24,837 bases of DNA. Source: a virus. Location: the IMG/VR virus record IMGVR_UViG_3300042519_000444, positions 1-24,837 of that record; one strand, written 5' to 3'. A model generated the notes under the pieces. It worked only from the letters and a program-made list of their open reading frames with translations, was not told the DNA's origin and ran no database searches. How positions within the stretch are numbered: position 1 is the stretch's first letter; every line of letters begins with the position of its first letter. A program made the translations under genes and the position numbers. Below are positions 1-8,500 of this stretch, piece by piece.

Positions 1-223
1 TATCGTTTGCTGGAACACCAGCATCATAAGCAATGTAGTGCTGGTTAGCAATGGTTGCACCTGCAGGACGAATAGCAATACGGTAAGTTGCTGCACTAGC
101 AGCACGGTTAGCAATGGTGATAGTAGACACAATAGCCTGTTTGCCTGAACCTACAGTATAAACATCTGTATTAGTTGTAGCACTAGGTGCTGATTGTCCT
201 AGGACTTTGTATGTAAATGCCAT
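1..223 (-). CDS. Virion/tail-associated protein, 3' end cut off by window edge
   Basis: An open frame runs from an ATG at 223-221 to the left edge without a stop (74 codons visible), beginning MAFTYKVLGQSAPSATTNTD. The visible part is rich in Thr, Ala, Ser and Ile with alternating hydrophobic residues, which suggests a beta-structured virion protein. Its ATG follows the TAA of the collagen-like gene directly, so it belongs to the same late operon. Position downstream of a fibre gene suggests a tail or capsid-decoration role. I recognise the general style from environmental phage virion genes but cannot name a family. Truncation is by the window, not by mutation. Confidence 0.7.
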   Translation of the reverse strand, partial: MAFTYKVLGQSAPSATTNTDVYTVGSGKQAIVSTITIANRAASAATYRIAIRPAGATIANQHYIAYDAGVPAND

Positions 224-1463
<1,240 letters not shown>

Positions 1464-1464
<1 letters not shown>

Positions 1465-1691
1465 TATTTGTCCTTCAAGTGGAAATCAATGTGTTCGTTT
1501 AAACGTTTTTCAATACGTAGTACAGTGTGTGCTACATCTGGGAGTGCACGTCCACCATTACTAGTAGGTTGTATGGGATAAGTCTGTTCTTTAATAAAAG
1601 ACTTTAATGGATTAAGTATAATAACCTTAAAGATAACTCCGATTATACCTAGAGTTAAAGAGGCTGCTGTTAGCCATTCTAATATGCTCAT
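1464..1691 (-). CDS. Small one-span membrane protein, holin-like
   Basis: 75 aa. Residues about 8-28 (ASLTLGIIGVIFKVIILNPL) form one strongly hydrophobic segment. The rest is a charged, soluble tail ending in HLKDK. This layout (short N-terminus, one transmembrane helix, charged C-terminal region) fits small holin-like proteins of phages, but no endolysin gene is visible in the window to support a lysis cassette. A membrane anchor of another kind is equally possible. The start ATG overlaps the preceding TGA (ATGA) and the stop overlaps the next ATG (TAATG). Confidence 0.5.
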
Positions 1692-1939
1692 ACTGTAATC
1701 ACGTCATAACCTGCTGCTTGTAAGTCCGCTGCTTCTTCATCAGATACAGGATACTCATGACCACCCTGGTAAGTAATATCTGCTTCAGCAATATCATCTT
1801 GAGTTGGGAAACGAATCTCATAGTATGCTCCATCAATCTTAAGTACACTGACCCCACGAGTTAATGTGTAACGTGCGAATAGCCAGTTGCCACCTGCAGG
1901 TCCTTCTTCGACCGTTGGTGGGATGAATACGTATGCCAT
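1688..1939 (-). CDS. Conserved small virion-region protein, unknown function
   Basis: 83 aa, beginning MAYVFIPPTVEEGPAGG and ending SDEEAADLQAAGYDVITV. The body (RYTLTRGVSVLKIDGAYYEIRF) looks beta-rich, and the C-terminal segment resembles the short motif with which many actinophage virion proteins end (hydrophobic-Ala-Ala-Gly-Tyr). It has a strong ribosome binding site (GAAAGGAAATC before the ATG) and lies 65 bp after the capsid gene, separated by a hairpin. Its position immediately after the major capsid protein would fit a head-completion or decoration role; this is inferred from context only. Confidence 0.6.
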   Translation of the reverse strand: MAYVFIPPTVEEGPAGGNWLFARYTLTRGVSVLKIDGAYYEIRFPTQDDIAEADITYQGGHEYPVSDEEAADLQAAGYDVITV

Positions 1940-1966
1940 GATTTCCTTTCAGTACCCTAAGAATGC

Positions 1967-1986
1967 TCTCCACCCGAAAGTGGAGA
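1967..1986 (-). terminator. Hairpin after the capsid gene, candidate partial terminator or processing site
   Basis: A perfect 7-bp stem (TCTCCAC with GTGGAGA on the plus strand) closes a 6-nt loop between the capsid gene stop and the next gene. No T-run follows it on the minus strand, so it is not a textbook terminator. It may lower readthrough, or protect the 3' end of the abundant capsid message. Confidence 0.4.
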
Positions 1987-2004
1987 ACAAACTTAGAGCA
2001 CTAC

Positions 2005-3021
2005 TTAAGCGATGCTTGAAGCAGACTCGATGCGGTATAGTGCTTCGTTGCGGTATACACCGAAACCAAGAACACCGTACCAACCGATTGGACGAGCACG
2101 CATTAGTTTATCAGTAACTGGACCGATAACTACGTGTGGCTCTTCAGCAACTGCTTCAGCAAGTGCTTGCTGTCCTGCAATGAATGTGCGGTATACTGGG
2201 ATTGAAGAATCGCCATCATTAGCCTTGTATAGGCGTGGTGATTCAACGAAGTATGCACCTTCGAACTGACCGATTTCGCCAGCCCAGATTGCATCATTGC
2301 TTTGGTATTCGTGCGGGTTACGCCAAGAAGCAGCACCTGTTTCAGCACGTAAGTCGTGTGAAACTTCTGGGTGGATACCAACCCAGTATAGTGAACCCTT
2401 GCGACCATTAGCCTTGTTGCTACGTAGTTTAGCAACTGCTTTACGGATATCTGCTGCAGATAGTGTGTCATCTGAAGTGATACCTGATGTTGTGGTTGCA
2501 GTGGTTGTTCCACCTGTTGCGTACAATACGTTTGTACCAGCAAGTAATGCAGTTTGTGCTACATCGTCCATGCTGTCAGCCATGTTGAATGCAATGATGT
2601 TAGCAACTGCAGGATCAACATCAGCAAGTGATGTTAATTGTAGTTTGCGAGTAACCATAGCAGCGTTACCATATTCGTTAAGAGTAATGGTAACAATGTC
2701 TGGAGTACCTAGTGATACTGCATCTGGGTCAACTTGCTCCGATAGAGGAGTAGTTGCTTTTGACAGGTCGTTGTAAATCTGTAGTGCTACAGATGAACCT
2801 GGCATTGCCTGACGAGCAGGCTTCTTGTCTGCTACTGAACGTAGCAATGGGGTTGCGCGTAATTCGAATTCAACAAGGCGGTCGTATGCCTTCTGAACTA
2901 GACCAGCACCGTTTGATGGGGTAAATGTACCTACGTTGTTAGCGGACGAGTATTGTCCACCACCAAGTCCACCATTAGTGTTTGCGGAACCACCAGAGAG
3001 GGCTGTATAAGCATTAGCCAT
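2005..3021 (-). CDS. Major capsid protein (N4-gp56-like)
   Basis: 338 aa. After a Gly/Ser/Asn-rich N-terminus (about 1-40), the chain follows the pattern of the N4-gp56 major capsid family (HK97 fold): an AYDRLVEFELRATPLLRSVA helix, PGSSVALQIYNDL, then LSEQVDPDAVSLGTPDIVTI, the conserved EYGNAAMVTRKLQLTSLADV block, and a MDDVAQTALLAGTNVLYATG helix. The C-terminus ends with GVLGFGVYRNEALYRIESAS. It should assemble the icosahedral shell with the scaffold encoded just upstream. It has a clear ribosome binding site (AAAGGAAAA) and a 36-bp gap from the scaffold gene. I see no procapsid protease, so maturation cleavage is uncertain. Confidence 0.85.
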   Translation of the reverse strand: MANAYTALSGGSANTNGGLGGGQYSSANNVGTFTPSNGAGLVQKAYDRLVEFELRATPLLRSVADKKPARQAMPGSSVALQIYNDLSKATTPLSEQVDPDAVSLGTPDIVTITLNEYGNAAMVTRKLQLTSLADVDPAVANIIAFNMADSMDDVAQTALLAGTNVLYATGGTTTATTTSGITSDDTLSAADIRKAVAKLRSNKANGRKGSLYWVGIHPEVSHDLRAETGAASWRNPHEYQSNDAIWAGEIGQFEGAYFVESPRLYKANDGDSSIPVYRTFIAGQQALAEAVAEEPHVVIGPVTDKLMRARPIGWYGVLGFGVYRNEALYRIESASSIA

Positions 3022-3057
3022 TTGGGGATTTTCCTTTGTTAGGTTTGATTATTGCGA

Positions 3058-3567
3058 TTATTCCATACCCTGTCGGTAGAGTAACTCTAAGAGTTCCTCT
3101 TGCGACTGGGCATTATTGATGCTACCGAACAAGTCGTTGGTATCATCTAGAGAATAGGCACCTGATGTAGCAGCATCGATCTGGCGTAGTGTAGCAATAT
3201 CTGCTTCATTTAAACCATTGCTTTGCTGTACTTGTTGTACTCCAAAGATATCACCGTACTGCTCTAACCATAAATTTATGGATTCCAATGAACCATCTAG
3301 GTCTCCTGGAATGAGAGCGGCAATCTTCGGATTGATGTTTTTCTCTTGTAAGACTTTGCTAATTGTGGACTCTCGCTGGAATTTACGTAAACTTTCCAAC
3401 TCAACTTGCAACTCTTTTAGTTGCTTATCCTTGGCTCTTTCAGCACGACGTACTTTACGAAGTGCATCGTTATCCTTAGAACCACGACGAGGTGTTTCAT
3501 CTTCAACTTCATCTAAGTCGAAATCGAACTCGTCATCATCTAGCCAGTCTTGATTGTTGTTGCTCAT
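3058..3567 (-). CDS. Capsid scaffolding protein (predicted)
   Basis: 169 aa, strongly acidic at the N-terminus (WLDDDEFDFDLDEVEDE), then a basic, helical, coiled-coil-like segment (residues about 32-66, RKVRRAERAKDKQLKELQVE) and a helical C-terminus ending ELLELLYRQGME. Acidic, helical and directly upstream of the major capsid gene is the standard profile of a phage scaffold, which guides procapsid assembly and then leaves. The assignment rests on position and composition rather than a signature motif. Confidence 0.75.
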   Translation of the reverse strand: MSNNNQDWLDDDEFDFDLDEVEDETPRRGSKDNDALRKVRRAERAKDKQLKELQVELESLRKFQRESTISKVLQEKNINPKIAALIPGDLDGSLESINLWLEQYGDIFGVQQVQQSNGLNEADIATLRQIDAATSGAYSLDDTNDLFGSINNAQSQEELLELLYRQGME

Positions 3568-3683
3568 CGCAACACTCTCCCTTACATAGTTGTTACGTAT
3601 ACTCTCACTCTTACACAGGGGAATGTAAGTTGGTGTATACTACCGCTCTTTTACTCGTTGGGGGCGGTCAATCCAACGAGAGT
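3568..3683 (-). promoter_or_regulatory. Gap upstream of scaffold and capsid genes with hairpin and weak promoter-like boxes
   Basis: This 116-bp gap is the largest inside the late operon. An 8-bp perfect stem (CTCGTTGG 3654-3661 with CCAACGAG 3673-3680, 11-nt loop) sits just after the upstream gene's stop. On the minus strand it is followed by TAGTATAC (about 3637-3644) and later GAGTATACG, which could be -10 boxes of an internal promoter boosting scaffold and capsid synthesis. No convincing -35 box stands at standard spacing. A transcript-processing hairpin is the alternative. Confidence 0.35.
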
Positions 3684-4772
3684 TTATACTTGTCTCTTCT
3701 TGCCTAGTGAACCAGTAGTGATACCTGAACTACCACCGAACTGTGACCTAGCCTGAGAAGCCAGTGCTTTAGTACGCTTAGATGTCTGTCCAAGCAGTGC
3801 TTCTTTCTCAAGTTCTGTTTGAAGTGTTCCAACTTCAACATCACCAAAGATACGACCTGCTTGTTCTACACCAGCCTTTTGCTGTGCTACAGCCTGGAAC
3901 CCAGTACGTGCTTGTTCACGTGTGACACCAGACCTACGTAGTTCTTCAGAACCAAGTTGTGATTTAATACCAGCAGTTGCTGCTTCAGCAGCGATACCTG
4001 CACGTGCAACCTTTTGTTGTAGTACTTTAGCACCTTCATTACCGGATAGTAATGCTTCAAGAAAATCAGAGTTATTAAGAGTCGGAAACTCTGAAGCAAG
4101 TTGTTGCTTTAATGCACTATCAGCATTCTGAATTGCATTGTATCCATTAATCACACGTTCTTCCAGTTCAGTGGTAGATACATCTCCAGCAAAAATTGAA
4201 TCTAAAGTCTTTTGATTTGCTAGATTGTTTAATCCATAGCGCTGTAGTAACTCTGTGTTGGCACGTTCAGCGGTTGCATACTCTGCGATTGTAGGTAGGT
4301 ATGAAACCTTTTGTGTTTTTGCACGCTCACGTAAATCTAATAGACCCTTGAATCGTGAACGGTAGTTCACAAGTGATGGATCATCTAGTAGTAAGTCTGG
4401 AACTGTACCAGCAGATACACCATCATTCATCTTGGTTTGACCAGCAGTAAAGATCTCACGAATCCATGCATCATCATTAGGTCCAAATGAACCAAAGACT
4501 ACACCTAGTTCGGATTTGAAAATGTCGTAGTTAGTTGCTGCATTAGGTACGTTTGCAGTTGCTTGATTCTGTATACGCATCAATTCATTAATGTATGATG
4601 CTTGATCAAAAGAACTGGCAACTTCTGTACCAACTGTTCCAGCAGTATCTACTGTGGCTGGTAAATCAGTACCACCATCACCTTTTTTAACAGTTTTGGT
4701 AGGTGCTTTACCAACAGCAGTAAACCCAGTGCCTCTTAACTTAGCGTATTCTTTAGCATAATCTATTGCCAT
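3684..4772 (-). CDS. Helical virion-associated protein, possible internal/ejection protein
   Basis: 362 aa. The N-terminal ~60 residues are Lys/Gly/Thr-rich and probably flexible. The remainder is Ala/Gln/Glu-rich and predicted mainly helical (for example ERVINGYNAIQNADSALKQQ and LQQKVARAGIAAEAATAGIK), ending with a basic GSLGKKRQV tail. It is the third of three helical proteins between portal and scaffold and overlaps its upstream neighbour by TAATG. Size, helicity and company with a giant protein suggest an internal virion protein ejected with DNA, in the manner of the T7 gp14-gp16 set, but I see no specific homology. Confidence 0.55.
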   Translation of the reverse strand: MAIDYAKEYAKLRGTGFTAVGKAPTKTVKKGDGGTDLPATVDTAGTVGTEVASSFDQASYINELMRIQNQATANVPNAATNYDIFKSELGVVFGSFGPNDDAWIREIFTAGQTKMNDGVSAGTVPDLLLDDPSLVNYRSRFKGLLDLRERAKTQKVSYLPTIAEYATAERANTELLQRYGLNNLANQKTLDSIFAGDVSTTELEERVINGYNAIQNADSALKQQLASEFPTLNNSDFLEALLSGNEGAKVLQQKVARAGIAAEAATAGIKSQLGSEELRRSGVTREQARTGFQAVAQQKAGVEQAGRIFGDVEVGTLQTELEKEALLGQTSKRTKALASQARSQFGGSSGITTGSLGKKRQV

Positions 4773-5569
4773 TATCCACCAAATCCAAACGCACGCTTAA
4801 ACGAACTAGCCAAATCTACTGCTTCTTCCTTAGCATTCTTGGTAAACTTCCAAGCATCCATGTTCTTAACATCTTTAACGAATTCACTAATAGGCTTAAT
4901 GGTTCCATCAACCTTAGCGATAGCACCTTGAAGTACTGGATTAGTTACAGATAAAGTATTGGGATCTACTTCTAGTAGTGATGCCATAGTATTGATGTAC
5001 GGACTAGCAAGATCCTTTAGAGTTAACTTTGGATTCTGACGTAGGCGATCAGCAAAACCACTGTATAATTGCGCAGCAGATTCACGGTAACTATTAAAGA
5101 TTTCTTCTGCAGTCTTTTGTCCAGATATAACTGACTGCATATCTTTAGCGAATACAGATGAACCATAGTTGAGACCCATACCATCTGCATATGAAGATAG
5201 TTCATCAATAGTCTGACGTGCAGCCCCACCAAACTTACCTGACTGAATAACGGCAGGTGCTAATCCTTGAAGATATTCTTCCATGAATAGATTAGGATTA
5301 AAAGAATAACTTGTTTGTGAAGTAGAACCATCTTTACCAGACTGACGAGTAGCATAACGCTTTTCTAGTTTCTGTAGTTGTCCATAGAATACAGTAAATG
5401 CTTTAGGGTCATAGTAACCATATAGTTCAGTCATAGCCTTACGGAATGTAGAACGAGAGTCTTCACGTGTAGTTAAATTGTAGGATACGCTTGAGTATGA
5501 ACCACTTTTACTAACAGTGTCAATATTAGTTGGCTCTTTACTTTTTGCTATCTCTGCGCCGTTTGCCAT
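4772..5569 (-). CDS. Virion-associated protein, unknown family
   Basis: 265 aa, no recognised motif. It has a Lys/Ser/Thr-rich N-terminus (about 1-35), a helical middle (RSTFRKAMTELYGYYDPKAF, KLEKRYATRQ), and a C-terminus ending DLASSFKRAFGFGG. The TAATG overlaps at both ends tie it to the 1881-aa protein upstream and the 362-aa protein downstream, implying coordinated, near-stoichiometric synthesis. I infer an internal virion or head-tail role from this placement. An adaptor or tail function cannot be excluded. Confidence 0.5.
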   Translation of the reverse strand: MANGAEIAKSKEPTNIDTVSKSGSYSSVSYNLTTREDSRSTFRKAMTELYGYYDPKAFTVFYGQLQKLEKRYATRQSGKDGSTSQTSYSFNPNLFMEEYLQGLAPAVIQSGKFGGAARQTIDELSSYADGMGLNYGSSVFAKDMQSVISGQKTAEEIFNSYRESAAQLYSGFADRLRQNPKLTLKDLASPYINTMASLLEVDPNTLSVTNPVLQGAIAKVDGTIKPISEFVKDVKNMDAWKFTKNAKEEAVDLASSFKRAFGFGG

Positions 5570-8500
5570 TACAGTCCTTCATCTAATTCTGTGAATGATG
5601 GGATATCTTCTAATACGTCATTGGATATATAGCGATCATACATACGCCCAAATGCAGGGTATTGATCAATGATTGCTTTTGCCACTTCATCACGCCATTC
5701 TAGTATCCAGCGATTCTGTTTAGTATCAGCACCTGCAACACCAGTACGGGCTGCTTCCTGCTCTAACTTATCCTTGAATACTTCACGTGCTTCCATATAA
5801 GTTTGTAAGCCCTTAATTGCATCAGAGTTCTTGCCCACCGTATTCATAAACTTTTTGTCAGATAGTAATCTATTTACAATTGCTAGATTGTTTGTTGACT
5901 TATCTGTCTGGAATGTATCCGGACGAGTAGCCCAGATAGGGAACTTCTGTTCTATTTCTAGTTCTACTGCATCTTTCCAGGGCTTGTACTGCTCTTTGTA
6001 AGTATCAGAGTTCTTTGAGATGCCGCGATCTTCTGCATGCTTCTCAATGTATTCAATGTTAGAGTAGTATAATTCCGTAGCCATTGAATACTGTTGACGT
6101 TTAGCACGTTCATTAACATTATCTAATTTACTACGTAAAGGTTTACCATTGATAGTAGTAGAGAACATCTTGTCTTCAACAAATTGACTATAATCTTCAG
6201 TTGGATTACCAGAACTAAACAACTCACCTAGTAGTGGGTTGTCAGGGAATAGGTAATCGATCTGTTCGACTAATCCAATATTTTGTTCTAGGTTCTTTAG
6301 TGTTTGTGGTGTAGCAAGTAAACCTAAACGGTTATCCGTAGAACGTGTGGTAAAGATCTTAGATATAGTACCAGCCATAGGTGTATTGTAGCGATCTTCA
6401 ATGCGTGCTGTTAGTTCTAATGCAGCCTTATCGGAGTCACCCTTGTAATCTTTACGTAGTTTATTAAACTCAGTTTCAAGATTACGTGACTCAGTATCAC
6501 CTAGTTTGAATCCGACAATAGGACCAAAGAATGATGCAGCAGCCTCAACCCATAATGAGTTAGTTGCTAGATATGCTGCTTCTTGCTTAATAGCATCATC
6601 ATCAATCGATTGATTATTCAGCATTTTATTCATTACAATCATATCTTGTGCTGCTGTATAACGTGCATTGAATCGTTGGTTTGCTTCATCACTTGCAAGT
6701 CTAGAGTTACCCTTGCGGATTGCAGCCATGGCAGATATCATCCAAGAGTTCATTGGATTAATATTGGTTATAGCGGATTCAGGTAAAGTCTTGCCATATG
6801 TCTTTTCATAGTACGGCATGATATACTTGTTAACGATATCTTCAGCATTCTTACCGAATAACTTCATTGATATCTCGTCAGGATTAGACCTAACTAGTGC
6901 GTATGACAAACCTGTTTGTGCTACTGGTCCACCTATAGTAGGTAGAATTGGGAATTGACCCTGTGTAATTACATCGATAGCAGTAGGATCTACACGTAAT
7001 TCTGTTTTACCAGTTTTCTTACGTATGTATCCGCCAACGCCTTCGGTACCTAAACCTAAGATAATCGTATCTCTTTTAGTAGACCAAGGATTACCAGATG
7101 CAACTAAGTTACCATCTTCATCATATACCACACCAGCACGGTATGGTGCATTGTATGCATTAACCATTAGTGCTGCAATTTCTGGATTCTGTGATACTGT
7201 GTTTAACCAGAACCGACTTGAGTTCTGATGTGCCATGTAGAATGGTGACACAAAGCGCATTAACGAACCTAAATCAGTGTAGCGTTCTATTGAATATAGA
7301 CGTTGCATAAGTTCTTTATAGGCACGTGTAGTTGCAGTATTCTTAATCTTATCTGCATACTGTGCAACCATTGCGTTTGCCTCAGACTCTGATTTACCTT
7401 GAGCCTTTGCTTGCTTACGGATAACAGTAGATAGGCGACGTGCTTCAGCATCGTGTACCATATTGTAGAATGGATGACGTACTAAATGATCTTCAGGTAA
7501 TGTAGCAACATACTTGAATATATTAGATACTACGTTACGCCATATCTTAGCCTGTGCATTAACGCGTTCTGAGTTAGCCATAACTGGATTGCGTACATTT
7601 AATGGTATGTTAGCAGATACTGCTGCAGTTACTTTACCTTCTGCTGCAGCCTGTGTTAATGACATTGCCTTGCCATCTATATCTACAGTAATAGGAGAGC
7701 CAAATTCATCTACATCAGGCAAGTACTGTGCTCTAATTTGTACGAACTGACGATCTACGAGATCGGAAATAGTTTGTCCATTAGGCTTATAGTTAGTGCT
7801 TAAGTTAGTTTTCTGATCGCGTACGTATGAGCGTGCCTGTGGATCTGAACTCTTTAACCAGGTTAAGATTTCTTTTTTAATTGCTAGTGGCTTCTTACCT
7901 TCAGCAAGACCTACGACTATACGCGAACCTACAGCATCCTTCATGATGATGTTGTTTACATATTCAGAATGCGCAGATACCCATAATGGTTCATCAATAA
8001 CAATCTCACGCACTTCATTTCCACTACTAAATACGTGTAAACCAGTTACTCTATTGTCATCATTAAGCATACGTAAAGAAGATGAGCCAGAAGATGTTGC
8101 TCTGCGTAGCATTTCACTAGCATCACCAGCAAGAGATTGACCAATGAATACACCATCAGCAATTTCAATCTTATCCTCAAAGGATCTCTGTAATCTAGCC
8201 TTAGCGCTTGCTTTTTCTTGAACTGCTACGAACTTACCACGAACTTTATCGTGATCCACAAAGATTAACTTAGCATTGTCGATATGCTTATCTAATCGTG
8301 CAATAAAGAACTGTAAGTCTTTAATATCACCAGCAAGACTAGGAGATAATGTCTTTTTGTCTATTGCTGATAGTTTTTGTGCAAGTTCATCATACAAATT
8401 ATTGATATGATCTAGTGCTTGTGACGCTTCTTTAGATCCCATAGTACTAGATATGCGGTATGCTTCTTTGAAGTCACCATCAAGCAGTGATCTAACGACA

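Noticed and set aside
3492-3756. Overlapping plus-strand frames near the scaffold gene
   Set aside because: They run across the ends of two well-supported minus-strand genes and the hairpin gap, with no ribosome binding site or recognisable product.
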